In this document: positions 20,350 through 35,435 of the stretch, one piece after another
How the letters are laid out: each line of letters begins with the position of its first letter
Position numbering within the stretch: the stretch's first letter is position 1
NCBI GenBank assembly: GCA_905331475.1
Contig: CAJNYU010003505.1
Location: 1-64,000, forward strand
From: Rotaria socialis
Taxonomy: Eukaryota; Rotifera; Eurotatoria; Philodinida; Philodinidae
Direction of reading: 5' to 3'
DNA length: 64,000 bases
Notes under the pieces: model-generated
What the model saw: only the letters and a program-made list of their open reading frames with translations
The model's database searches: none
What the model was told of the DNA's origin: nothing
Position numbers and translations under genes: made by a program

Positions 20350-23300
20350 GTTGGCAATAGATCTAAAGTGATCATTAATATAATTAAGCAATAAGAGTTG
20401 AACAAATAGATTGTTGACAAGAAAATAGATTTGACAAAATTAAAAAAAAGGGCACTGTCAATAGGAATCGAAGGTGAATGAAATGACACGGATGAGACAA
20501 GAGGAAAAAAGAAAATAAGAAGAGAATTTTCTCTCTTTTCTCGTCTCATGTTTTTCTCTCCTCAACGCCCGCGTTTGGGAACGGCTTTCTTTTTCTCGTT
20601 TAGCTAAGATCATGCTATTGTCATGATTTAACGTCTTGCAGATTTCTTTTTCTTTTCTAAAATTTAATCCCAATGAACTTATTGAAATCTTCTTTGTAAA
20701 CGAATCGTTATTCAAGTAGATACAGAAATATGTATTTCAACAACAATAAACTAAACCCCTATTGAAGAATAAATAGTTTTGTGCGTCATAGAAATGGGCT
20801 TTTACTAGCCTATAAATTATAATTTTAATTTGCATGAAAAAGAGCAAGCATTTACTTGCAATCTACAATATCGAGAGAAAAAATATTCTTACCGAACTTC
20901 GTAGCTGACAAAAATAAACTAATCAACGGAGAAAAAAATATCTATAATAAAATGACATGAGATCATGAGTTATTCTCATATATTATATATCCTTCCGATA
21001 ATTAATGAAAAACGATTTTCGATTTCATTGAAATTCTAAACACGGAATAATATATTACTCATTAACACAAACAATAAAAAACAATTATTTTCGCCCATGA
21101 TTGAGACATATGCAATACGATAATATTAACAGTTGCTATTTATCTGCTGAACAGAATCAATAATTAGTCTATCTGTTTATCGGACAAATCATTTACGACG
21201 TTTTTTTTTTCCGTAAACAGTTTATTAATCATATATTTATTGAATAAGAACGCAATATTATTTAGAAATCGTTGATATTTTCTACAGAGTAAACATGACT
21301 AATTTACCAATTATTACATAGATTTTTTTCTAGGAATATTTCTGTTGCAATAACTATATTGTACTTCATTACACATAAATATCTGTGGAAGACATAGATA
21401 ATATAGATAATAGGAATGTTAAGTCTTGTCTATTCTAGTGTCGCTAATGGAAGAAATACACGTAAATAGATGGAATCTTGTTAAAAAATATTACCGGTTA
21501 ATATACCTTATGCATGACAGTGCGTATATTATGGATTATGAAGTTCAGTAGAATATTCTATGCATTTTTTTTTCAAGAATGAATAAATATTCTGATCAAT
21601 TTAGGTTCAATCAGTATACATAGAATGTTCACACATTTTATTACTAAATAAATCATTCAATTGATGTTAACTAAGTAAAAAATAATAGCATAATTAACAG
21701 AACGTAGGGTGTAAGTTCATGTCTAAAAATTGCGGAGTTCATTCATGTCATATACAATACCAATGGTGGTAATGATTACGCATTTTTTCTTCTTCTTGTG
21801 GTACGGTGAAGATGATCAGGAGTTGAGTATTATTACCCAGCATGACCAATCCTTGGTTATAGCACGAGATAGAGATTTCTATTGTTTCGTTTTAATATGT
21901 CTATTGAAATAGCTATTCATTATTTGATCTATGAAAATAATAAAAAAAATGATCGAAAGAATTTTCTCAAAATAAACCTTAAGCACTCGTAATGATATCT
22001 TACTGAAGACCTTCTTGTCTGGATTTTTCTGATGCATATCCCATCACTTCATAATTGACATTCTGTGCTTTCGTGTTGATTCTTAAATATGTCTTCGCAT
22101 GGAATAGTTCATACGTACATAATTTACATCCTTCAATTAATATTCATTACAATTTATAATTTGTAAAATAAATTTTTGATTTCAAATAAGCAAATAGTTT
22201 CTTTTACTTTACGATATTGCCATGCGAAAGAGTCATTTTTACGCTCGATATCTTTTGAAAATAATCTTAAAGAAGTGTGCTTGGTAAATTATCCGATGAA
22301 ATCATATTAATCGAAGTTAACTATAGCTTGTTGAATTATGTTTAATAGCAACCCACAAAGTTTAATGCAAACTAATATAGCTATGAATTGCAAATCATTT
22401 CATCGAATTATTTCAATTATATTTTTACGCATTAATGCATTGGTTCTAATTTAATAAATCTTTTTTTTACATTAATTTACATCGAGATCAACAACATATT
22501 TCTTCGATAGTGTTGCCATATTTTTATATGATTCATCGTATAACAACAATATATAAATATATCACGACTCACATCAGCTTCTTCTACTAACAGCTGTGTA
22601 TTATCGACATATAGGCCCTTTTGCAATGACATTTTTTGCATGAATAATGTTACGAATATTATGCTTAGTCGGCATTAGCAAATTCTATGAAGGTTTTTTA
22701 TGCATGCACTATTAAAGAACTCGTATAAAAATGCAATAAAGAATTAGGTTAAGTATTAGAGCTGAATATCATTAGTAAACAATCTTACAGCATAGATTCG
22801 CAGCGTCAGCCGCAATGAGTGCGCGAACCAGCATATAAATATCTGTCATATCTCCATCAAACATTGCCAATCTTGTCTACATGATATTAAAAATGGGAAT
22901 TTCGTTTTTTTTAAATATTTAACAACGAGAATCGACACTGATCTTCATTCTTAATTAGTAATAGAATTTTCAGTAATTCTCGATGAAATTATTTTAAGTT
23001 AAAAAACATATGTAGCTGAAAGATCATGAGTACTAAACTAGTGTCCTATAATCTTACGCGGTATACTTCACGCTTGATAACATAACTTATAATCTTTCCG
23101 ATAGGATCAAAAACTTTTTGTTTCTTTTACAAATCTTTTGCTTTTATAAAAATACGAATATCGTGGCTGCATGTGTAGTATTAGAAGCCTCAACAGAAGA
23201 GATTACTATAAGATTAGTGTAAATTATTGATGAAGAAAAGCTCCGTGGTAATCGTTTCAATTTCAAAATAACCTTGAAAGATTTTAGATACATGGATAAT

Positions 23301-23445
23301 TTTCAATCAAGACAATTCCATTTTATTTTAAAGCGCACATACATTTAGTAGAGAATAAAAGTAAAAATGCTAACACTCTATTTACACGCATGCACACACA
23401 CACACGCGCACTAAAAAAAAACAAAAAAAAATGATAGTGACACTG
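20350..23445. other. Intergenic, upstream of the neuropeptide gene and downstream of CLASP
   Basis: AT-rich, with no convincing exon. It should hold the neuropeptide promoter just above 20349, but no TATA box at a fixed distance can be singled out in such AT-rich DNA. A CA microsatellite lies at 23392-23406. Confidence 0.45.
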
Positions 23446-24034
23446 TTACGAAGTCGTATGATTAGTTCCATTTGTTGCAGCTACTTCTTCTGGTTTGTTT
23501 ATAGCTGAAGCTGTTTGTTGCTGAGCTTTGGAAATATAGACATTCAATAACTTGACCTAAAATTAAAATATATTTATGAGGGTAACAAAATAAAAGAACT
23601 ATTTTCTATAATCAGATTGTTCGATTCAAAAATAACTAAACATATTCGCGGTCTGAACCAGCAGTGGCAGAATTCACCCCAAGCGAAATTCGAGAATTCT
23701 GTTGATTTATAAACTATGTTAGTTTCTTTCTTTTCTATGTTACTGTATACACACATTACCTTAAATCGAAAGCAAAATTCTAAGCAGAATTGATCATTTG
23801 CCAACAGAATTTTGTATCAATAGAAGAACACATATATTTCTCTCTATGGAAACGGAAGTTTTGCTTAGAATTTTGTTTAAAAGCAGAATTCTGAGTTTGT
23901 TATAAAGTTTTCCTGTATTTTATCTAAGGAATATTGTAAGGGCGCCACCAGAAAAAAATCGTAAGGGGGCTAAACTTATTTTTTCACAGGATTTTAATTT
24001 TTCTAGTGAGGGCTAAGCCCTCTGTAGAGAGCCT

Positions 24035-24078
<44 letters not shown>

Positions 24079-27000
24079 CNGCGGGCTAAGCCCTCTGTAG
24101 AGAGACTGTGGCCCCCCCCCCTCCCCCAGATGCTGAATATTCAGTTTCCGAAGAATTTTTAAAATATAATTAGAATCTGCTGGAGTGCCTTATTATTAGT
24201 GTCAACCCTATCGCTTTATTTCAATCAACCGTTTTCATATGAATGTCTTCTTAACTATTTTTTCATTAAAACTTCCATATCTGAATTCAGAAATGTTGAT
24301 TTGTCGATCAAATGAGTTCTACAAGGAAATCAATACAGAAAAAAAGATTTTCAGCGCATTCCCATTGGGACTAAAATGTGTAATTCACATATCATGGATC
24401 ACTTAGATAGATATTAGCTCAATAGAGAATTTTCATTTCTTTAATAAAATAAGTTTCATAATGTTTTTCGGAATAAGATAGAAAAAAATTAACGCTTTAA
24501 CATTTGGAAGTTATTAAATATGTTAATAGTGAATTGTAGTAGTAGAGAGAAGATATGAAGACGATATAGCTATTGATACTATTGATAAAAAAATGTTGTA
24601 TAAAATGTTGAGAGATCTTAATTATTTTGTGATACGAGCTGGGTACTTGATATATTTTTATAAAAAATATATTTGACAAAAGTTTTCGACTAAACGGAAC
24701 AAGTGGACATTATAGATATACAAAAGAAGATCGAAGCCGTTGTTTATGCTTGGCTAATTTATTATCATAGATTATCATAAATATTTATAAAATACACTTT
24801 CGTTGATGAAATAATGACTACCTTGAAATGATTGAATGTAACAATTATGCACTACATACGATAATTGATCCTCTCTCAAACGAAATTTCATATCACAATT
24901 TTTTAGATTAACTACTTTAATCAAATTCAAACTTTGAAACAATATGATTCGATATATTGATACAAAAATTTTCAGTTAAACTATTGGTTTATTACTGAAA
25001 TTAGATAGAAGAATAAAAATAAATTGTAATATTTTTATTAGTTTAGTCGACTTAACAAAACTCTTGTACCGAATAGAATTAAAAAATTATAATCGGTCAT
25101 ATCTAAGTACTCTCACTAAAATTTTAACTGTAAATATTAATTCTGAATAATATATGCGCCATATTTACTAGTTGTTTTTGTCTATGTTTTATTAAGATAA
25201 TTAAGTATTGTGATGATATCAATATATCTGGTATACGTCAATCTTTCTTTCTATTGTCCATTTATTAGCCTTTCGTTTTCTACTCTTTCTTATCCCTCTT
25301 CTTTGGGTATATAAGCGTGTGCTACGTATGTAAACAATGTGATGATTTTAGATAGAAGAGATGCTTGTATTGATGGAACTACGATTTATTTAGCTTTTTT
25401 TATATCATAAAGCGCATCATTAACACATGAAGCACACGTTAATATACCCAATGAAGATGAAGAGAGAAAGAGAGAAGAAAGAGTAAAAAATGAAAGGCTA
25501 ATAAATGGACAGTAGGAAGATAGAAAGAGGCAAATAGATCAGTAACAGCAAGAAAAACTATGGCGATATATTGGTTATTCAAAAAAATATCTGTATTCAT
25601 GAAAACGTAGATTTATTCCTATTCTAATAAACTATAAATGATTGACAAAATTGTTTTTTTAATTAAAAATACAGATGACTCAGAGTTGGACGATTGCTTT
25701 TCCATTATGAATATAAAACACTATTTATCAGAAATATTTGATATTTATATTTTTCTATCTTTGAATGCAACCAATATGAACAAATTTGATATTTAAACAT
25801 TGTTTTACTATTTAAAATAAGTATTAGTTCGATTGATGTCTTTTTGCCTCTTATTTGGTGAACTGAAATTTGAAAACAATTTTTTTAATGAATTGTTTTA
25901 AAGCATTGATATTTAATCACAATTAATATTTATCGTAGATTATTGATTTCTATTTTTATTTCTGTACACTGCAAAAAAAAACTAAGTCTGAAATCAATGT
26001 TTAGTGTATTTAGTCTCCGATAGATAGTCCGTAATATATCTTATCATAGTCAACAGCGACTGCTAATGTGTCTAACAGTAACACATACTTGCTTCTAACG
26101 CTCTGATTTCTATACAAGGTAGTGTGTGTATACAGGAACACAGAATTCTATATTGATACTATTCATCGCGTCTTAAAGTCATATAGGTATTAACAGTGCA
26201 TAATTCTTGTTGTTTTGCTTGTGAAAATTCTGCCACCCCTCGTCTGAACTACGTCAAACAAAAAACACGACAACACATGATTAAACTTAATATTAAATCA
26301 TACTGAAATAGTACTTTTTTTACTGAGCTGTTGATACCTCTAGGTTCGATTAATAAACGATTTAGATTCTCGAACAAACCTAAAATATTAAGCGCTAATC
26401 CAATTTATAATTGCACAATTGCATCTAAATATATAGTGATAGAAAGGGATTAGCTGAACTTATTCTAATCTAATCTGATCAGAGTTTCTTTTATTCTTGT
26501 TGTTATAGAATTAATGTTTTTCAAGATTGCCTATTGCGTTATTTTGCCATTTTTTTTCTCGTGTTTTAATTCTTCGTCTATAAATATTATTGTTTTAAGT
26601 TATTCAATTAAGAATCTAGTGATTAATTTAATGATTTTACTTTATTTGACACAACCAAATATGAATAATTCTACTAGATAATTTCCTTCCAACTATTCTG
26701 AACAACAAATCGAATTCGATTAGATGTCATGAAGCGTCATGCTTAGAATTCCAAATTAGTTCGCTTGGATACACCAGTTCTTTGTCATTAACTTAATCTA
26801 TTCATTTTTCATGTTGCCAATATCTTTTTGACGGTTTTGAACTTTTTAACTGCTAACATCCTATAGAAAGATTTACTGACTCGCATAGCTCTTCATATCA
26901 ACAGCAGGCTTAAAGTATAAGACTTCCTATTCTAATTATAATCGTTGTCTATAACAAAAGACATCGGAACACACTAAAATCTGCGCAAATATAGAATATC

Positions 27001-30000
27001 CTTGTGTGAGAGTTGTACACAATGGACTCACCTTGCTTGGGCTTAATTTATGTAAATGAATACGAAGAGCATCACCAACAACCATATAAATTGCGACCAA
27101 ACAAAAAACTGCCGCTTTTCGTACGCTTGATGTTTCATGATCCCACGACTGAAATTAACAAAATTTATGTTGTATAATAAGTTTAATTAAATTTCCAAGC
27201 ATATTTTATATGGCATATTGCGCATTCATGCATGTCAGGCAAAAGCAATGATATTTATTTTCTTTATGAAAGAAATCAATCGTTCTTTTTTTCCTGATAC
27301 ACTTACGCTAGCTCCACTGGTGAGATTGTGGGAATGAGCATCCCACGCCTTTTTATGTGGAAATTATTTTTTGTTTAATCAAAAAGAAAAAAACTCAATA
27401 AATTTAAGTTTACCGATAAAAGTGGTGGAATCATTTCAGACATTAAATCTAAACATGCTTCTTTATTCATAAATTCAATTGCTTTTTGCAACATTGCTAT
27501 TGCTGATTGATTCATGGGATATTTTGCTTGCTCAATGATTGGTTTAAGTACACGAACATTGGATTCAGCAGGTAAATATTCGGCTGCCGCTTGAGCTGCT
27601 TGTTCAGCTGCACGTATTATCTAAATAAAACATTTTCCCCATTGTTGCTACAAGAAACAATAAAAACGCTAATCACTTACGTCACTTTCATTTTCGCTCT
27701 GCGCTTTTAAAATTCGAAATATAGTTAATTCAATATAATTCATAAATAAATTTGTATGATGAATTAATAATTCACGTATAATACGAAGACTGTAAACTTT
27801 AAAAATAACCTCATCTTGTGTATTATCCAGAATTTGTGTTAAAGTATTCAATGTTTTACTAAATGCTAAGTCCCATGTTTCTGGATCGTTTAATTTTGCA
27901 AATTTTAATACACAACGTAATCCATGTTGCCGTTGTTCTTTTGGCAAGGTTAGTGTATTTGCTAGATTGAGCGCTATATTTATTGCTGCTGGACGATCAG
28001 GTGTTTCGTAGATACCCTAAATGAAATAGATGTGCAAAGAACAGATTGTTTAGAATGTTTTGCAAACAGCACTAGGCAACGTACATCCGATGATTCAGTC
28101 ATTTGATTTTGTGATGAATTTGAACGATAAGATTTTGACATATAAGGTCGAACGGGAATCATTGAACGATGTTCTTTATCTTTTAGCGATGCTGAATTGA
28201 TGAGTAGATCTTCTTGGTGATTGTTTACATTTAAAGCTTGCATGTTTTCCATTAAAATGCGCATGTCAGATGCATAAGATGGACTTTGAACTTCTGAATG
28301 TATTGAAGTTGTCATTGGAGATGTCAATCCAGATAAACTTGATCTTTGAAAAAAATCATATCTTGAAAAATAAAGAGATATAAGATGTCAAATACCGAAA
28401 AATATATTATGTACTTATTATCAAGTTGAGAATACGTAGATGATTGCATGTCATTAGCTGATCGAATAACTTTGGCAACCACATCCTAGAATAATGAAGA
28501 AAACAGTAATCGGCTTGTCCAACCGTAACGCTGTGACATTTTGGCAAATTGTTTTGTAATTATCTCGAAAGTCATAAGAGCTAACAAGGTTGTTCAAACG
28601 TCATTGGACGCAGCTTATCATACTCTATTTATATTGAAAGAATGGCCTAGTTTGACTGAACTCGTGCACTTCTAGAAAGATTTTATCATTGCTTAAGACT
28701 GTGACAAAAAGGGACCCTTTTTCTAGGGCTACTGATAAAACTCTAATTTTTTAACAAATTATTTTTTCAAATGAAGTGCTTATGATGTCAGTTTTGTAGA
28801 GAATTGAATGGGATTTCAAGCAGTAAAAATATATTTTGTAAACTATTTTCGCTCAGATAAAAACTGCAAAAGACAAACGTAACGTTGTGACACATTGTTT
28901 TGTCGACCAAATTTGAAGCACTTAGCATGCTTAAAAATATTTAATGTTTATATACGTATATTGATCACTGCTCTGCATGTATCCTTCTGTAAAAAAATCA
29001 AGTTGCAACATCGAAATACGAGCTCAATAATTGTATAGTAAGTTAGAAACTGTACAAGAGCTTAGAATTTGTCCTGAAGAATAAGAGTAAAAACTCAATA
29101 GACCATTTTGTAGAGAATCAAATTCTGTATCGGATGGTATATTATTCTTCGTCTGTGCTTTAAATTTCTTGGTTAGAAAATTGAAAATACGATTTTTGAA
29201 AACTTTAAAGTCGGCTTTCGATGCCAAAATTCAATTTTTTTAAGAAGAAAAGTCGAAATTCACAATCAACGTAAAAAACTGTACCAGAAAATACGCTTAG
29301 ATCTGTCTATATTGCAAAACAAATTATTTTAACTTGGTTAGCAAAGTAGCGCGTTGCGCGGACAAGCCGTCATAGAAAGTGGCGATTCAGTAGTACAAAA
29401 ATGAAATAGTGGCTTAAAATAAAAACTATTGTTATCAAACAAAGCATATTCTCATTAAATATTAGTATCATGTTTACGATGACTTCTCTGTTATATGTAG
29501 TGCTGTTTAGTAAAATAAGTCTACGGCTTATTCGCAATTTTTGTCAAAACAAATGAAATGCGCGGTTCAAAATTGTTTATTGCTATTTTGTAGATATCAC
29601 GTTTTTTTTGTGCTGTAACGAATAGTAAATTCTAAGAAATAGACAACATACTTGGCAATTTTGTGGTAAAGCCATAAGCATTAAATTGAATTCTGGCCGA
29701 TTAAGATTATGTAGAGCAAGAATAACAGCTTGTGCAGCCTAAAATTATTGAATTAACTTTATTATGAATCTTTACGGTTTTAATTTTCATACTTTTCTCA
29801 TTTCAGCACTCTTCGGTTCACCAGACCAATTGATAATTTTCGATAAAGTGATTCGAATATCTGTATTATTCGTTATATCAACAGGTTCCATATGTTGTAT
29901 TATTTGTTGAAAATAACGTAACATAATTTCTTTAACCTTAATTGATGGTGCCGATGAATTATCGTTGATAAAACGAATAAGAGCAACAAACTGCGCATGA

Positions 30001-33000
30001 ACATCGAATGATGAATTGACAATAGATAAGCATTGTTTCAATTTTTTAAAAACAGAATCAAGTATATCAGATGAACCCAAACGAATTAATAAACGTGTTA
30101 ATAAAACATAAAGCCAATCATTCAATTCACGTTTATATGCTATAATAAAATCTGGTAAGACATCAAGAAATGCTGCGAATACTTGTGAATTTGGATCATA
30201 AAAACGTTTTGTTAATAATTCTGTTAGAAGTTTTAATTCGGGAGGACTATAATAAGAAGAAAAGAACGTATATATTTTTTTTCAATAATTGAACTCCATA
30301 AAAAAAACTTACTTGAGTACACGGCCTGATCGAACCATATGATATAAACTAGCGAGACCTTCTTTTCGCTCAGCCCATTCATTGCTAGAGATTCGACGTA
30401 AAACATCAGGAATATCCTAAAAGAAACAAAAATATTTTTTGAGTACAATGCAATGATCTAACAGTGAGATCAAGTCAATCTTAGATACATTTTTATATTC
30501 AACGATTTATTTCGGTTTTAATAAATCATTCTCTATATGTACATTTATTTTCTAGTTCAACGGTCTACCAAACTATTGATTCATACTGCACAGTTAATGC
30601 AATGTCTCCTTTCCAATTTCTGTTCAACAGTACCAAAGGTACTTTTCGTCACCATGATGATACACTTGAAAAAATGTCATCGATTTTTTTATGAATATAT
30701 TACGAGTTGGTTTTTTTTAAATGCGATTATGTAGATTGAATTCAATCTTTCTCTTAATCAATCTCAGATAGATTAAAATTCTGTTTCATCTTCAACGTAC
30801 ACAATGTATCGTATGACTTTCAGAGAAGGCCACTAAAGAGATGAAGCTTCAGTGTCTAAAACTTACCTCATATGCTCTTTCTGAACATATACTAGATGTT
30901 TCTGACGCATCGTCACCACTATCACCATGCAGCGAACTTCCCATACGACCGCCATAATCACTGCCTGGTCCTCGATATCCATATGATCCTAGAATAGAAA
31001 TTTATCAAGCAAAATAAATTTTACAAAAAGCATTTATATTAAAATTAGCCCAATTAATTAGATAAGTACGAAGAGATAGAGTCTAAGATGTTAACATACA
31101 CACAATAGATATTTATCCTACAAACTTACGACCTAGTCGGCGTCTATTTCCACCACCACTAGTATTCACTGCTGAAAAAATGTCTCAATACGTTTTATGG
31201 TTATTTTAATTTTATCGCGTACGATTAAAAAAAGCAAGAAAATAAATAATATACATACGTGGTCGGCTTGGACTTGACTCACGACTTGATATCCGTGAGC
31301 CACCATTTGAACCGGTCGGTATTCGGGAACGAGCATTTGTTGGTGTGCGTAATGACGATGCTAAGTGGTGGGATGATCGGAATGAATGAGGTGATGTTGA
31401 ACGACTGCCAGGTTGAGATTGAGAGGCAATTTTTGATGAGGTTGGTGTTACTGACGAGGTTTTAGTAGTTTTTGAAGATTGAAGAAGAAGCTCATGCCGA
31501 TCTAATTCATCAATAAAAAATATGTATAAATATTTTTTATTTCGAATTAGCGGTGTGCAAGTAAGTAGACTCTGTTGGGTTTGATTCTGGGCTTGACCCA
31601 ACAGTTCCTACTCTAAGGCTAACAGCCAATCGATGACTTGATCATCGTGAGATCATTGCCAAAAATTGTCTGATCCATATAAAGAGCTGCTTAGTATTAG
31701 AATGCGAAGTTGTTATCAAGCTTAGCAGAAAAGTTTTTGTTATAATGAGACGTGCGTTTCATATCCAGGTACAAAAAGAAAAATACTGGATTTGATGAAA
31801 TTTAACAGTAAAACCGATCAGTGCATGAAGACTACATGGTGATCATGGGTGTGTTATTTCTACTAACTTCTCGTGATAGACAACTATTCACATCGTGAAA
31901 CAAGAAAATAATCAATTGTCAGCATAAGTTCTTGATGCATTCACCGGTTTCAACTGTATTAATGTTAGTTATTTGAAAATGCAATCTCTATTGCGAATAC
32001 TTACTAGTTTTCGGTTGACTGGAAGATGTATTTAAACCTAAAAGAAAACAAATGAAGATTAGACGTCTTTATTCTTCAAGTTCAAACAAAAGTTATATAG
32101 TTCAATAAGTCAACCTCTCAGTTTTATTATCAAGAGCACAAACACTTACTACTTAATGTTTTTGATGCTGCATGTTTCTGTCTCATGGCAAGCTCATTGG
32201 CACTTGACGATCGAGATATACTAGCTGATGTATTTTGTTTGTCTAAAGAGAAATTCAAATATTGTTCTTACATTACAATAAGCATCACTTTTATGCAACT
32301 CAAAACTTGATATTTAAGAACATTTGTCTCTTATCTTCAAATCTTATAGAAACTGATAAATTACTCCATTTTCGATTGAAGAAACAGTCTCATTTTAATT
32401 CAATCTTCTAGAAACCTTCGTTGAATAGATCACCGATGAAATATATTTAATGCAGAGCTTCATTTGTATTCATATGTTCAACGATTTTTATCTCAACTAA
32501 CCTATACAATAAACTTTGCTTACAAACTGAATAAAATTTATTTCTTATCGTTATGCGAGTCTACAACAATGAAGTGATATTAGATTCTTCGTGCAATAAG
32601 TCAACAAAGTCTATCTATTTCTTACCACTAATTCCAGTTCGAACTTGTCTTGGCGGAGCGCTAAAAGGCAATACACTATAACATGCAATAGAAAGATAAC
32701 ATTGCAAGTACATACTCTTTTGCAGTGCGCATTCTTGAACTACCTACGCTTGCTAATGATTGTGTACTTGATGCATTACTCATTTCGCCCTATTTTATTG
32801 ACAGAGGTGAAGAAAAAAAGGATTTTTAATAATAAATCTGTTTTTAAACAAACCAGTAATGCTTTCTTTTTCGATGCATCGATTGATGCAAGAAGCGCAT
32901 CAGCTAATGCAGGGAAATGTTCACGAAAAAATCCAAATGCTTTTCTTGCATTTATTCTTGCTTCACCATCAGCATCAGATAAACCTTTTTTTATACCATT

Positions 33001-35404
33001 GTGAATCAATTGTCCATGTTTTTCCAGAAAACTGAAATCCCAATTTGAAAGCATGATTACTAATAATTCATATGTTTGTCTACAGAAAGAAAATCATTTA
33101 ATTTAATAAAACAAGCAAAACAATTTTGATTCTTCTCTATTTCACCTTCGAATTTCTTTAGATTTTGATTCAATGCCAGCTAATATAAGTGGGGCAAGTT
33201 TGCTTGATTGTGTATTTGTAACAATATAACGCATACCAACACTACCGCTTGTTGCAATAATCTTAGCACTATTTTGTAAGAGATTAATCATAACAGGTAT
33301 AACGCCTTCAGCTGTACGTTCAAAACGGTTTGTTAATCGAACTGACATATAAGCTAATGTAATACAAGCTTCACGAACTATTTGTGAACGTAAATCTCTG
33401 ACAGTTGTCGCTAAAGGTAAATCAAGTTGACGAAGATTACGAAAAAATTCATCGTATTGATCACCGCCACTGGATACTAATGAACGTAATCGTTTGAGCT
33501 TAAATTAGAAAATTAAAAATTAAAAATTAAAAATTAAAAATTAAAAATTAAATCTTAAACACGAATACACTTTCAATTTCTTACTGCATCAACTCGTTTT
33601 TCCCAATCATTATTAGTATCAGCAAGTGTATCGCGAATATTTAATAATTGATTTTCAACATCTTTGCCTGATGAAAACTAAAATTAGACAAAAAAAAAAG
33701 AAATTTATATTCATAGACTAATTGTTTTGATGAAATAACAGTTTCGCCATATGGTAAGGTTGACATTTGAGCAAATATTTTATCTTCTCACATTCCAAAA
33801 GGTTAAAACAATTATCCTTACCATAATATCAACAGATGAATTGAATGCATCTTCGAAAATTGCTTCATCGACCGCTCCGCTTGCAGCAGCTGTAAAAAAA
33901 AACGTAAATAATAGTTAATTCTATCTTATTGATTAAACAATGTGTTGGTTCTCAACTAGAATCTAAATGATTGGATGCCCGATGCATGATCAATGTCTTA
34001 TGTCATCAACTATCAAGATACGTATATCTAACTTGTTCAAACAATAACACAAACACGTGTTACAAACCGACTAATGCAGATAAAGCAACAAATAACAACA
34101 CCTGAAGTACTGACACAACACAGCAAAAGATAAATACTACCTCCTGTTGTTGATATAGACGAACGTGGGCATGGTATACCCGACGACGAACGTGAACGAT
34201 GATATGTCGAAGTATTAGAAGCTTTACTTGTTACTGTTGTTTGCTTTTCGTATATATTCAAAAATATCTTAAATTAATTTAATTACCTGCTGAACTCAAC
34301 GAAGTTGTCGTTGTACGTGTTGGAATGCTACTGCTGGGTCTTGAACGAGATGATACGGTACTACTGTCAGAACCACGCCGAGATTTCGCTGCTGATTGTG
34401 CTCGTGCTAAAATAATAGTCGTAATTGTATACAATAAAAATCAATTAACATGGTCTTACGAGGTTTACTAGCTAAAAACATATCTGTAATAGGCACCATC
34501 TGCAAATGTGATGGTTTTTTTTCTTCTATTCTCGCTTTTATTCTTTTCTCTCGTCCTTATATAGAATTCGAATATCAATGAAAATTACACATGTGCATAT
34601 AAACGATCATCCGTTTGTGCTTGCCGTTGCTTCGGCTTATTAAAAACAAAAATTTCAAACGTGTACCGGGCATACAGGCTTATATCAAATCGAAAGAGAA
34701 AGAGAGAGAGAGAGAGAAAGAGAAAACTCAATCAATGGATGATTTCGACAACGCAATTAATGTTTGATATGATCGATAAACGAGAGATGAGTAACAAAAA
34801 TAAAATAAAGTATCAAATATATGGAATGTGAAAAATGAAGAATTTAAGTATGTACAGATACAATAGATTGATAGTTATGTGTAAGAAAAATACTACACCT
34901 TATCTTTGTATAAATATACATTATTATTATTTTATCCGTACCTAGCAAAGACTTTCTCGTTCGATTTATCTGACAAAATGTGATGTTAACTAATGGATAG
35001 ACTTCATCATCTTCTTCTTCGAATAATGTCGGCAATTGAAACCGAGTTGATGATGGACCAAGAAAATGTTCAAGTAAAGTTGAATTCATTGTTCGTAATT
35101 CGAATAAAGTAACTAACAAACTTCGATCAGTTCAAGTACGATTGTAAGGTAGTTTGTCGTATATACGCATAAATTTATGCATCCCTCATTTTGTATCTTT
35201 TTTTAGGCGGTTTTTTTCTCTCGATGTGACGATCAACTTATCATCATTTATATCTTATATACGTATCTTTACCTTACACCTTCGGTGACTGAGTTAATGC
35301 AATATAAATACGATCTTCCATTTTGATTAATGGTCAAAAGAATATTTTGAGGTTGGTGACACTCACCCACGCCCATTCACATAACACTTATTCGGTCTCA
35401 TCCG

Positions 35405-35435
<31 letters not shown>

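Noticed and set aside
31259..31465. 68-codon plus-strand frame
   Set aside because: Antisense shadow of a CLASP Ser-rich exon.
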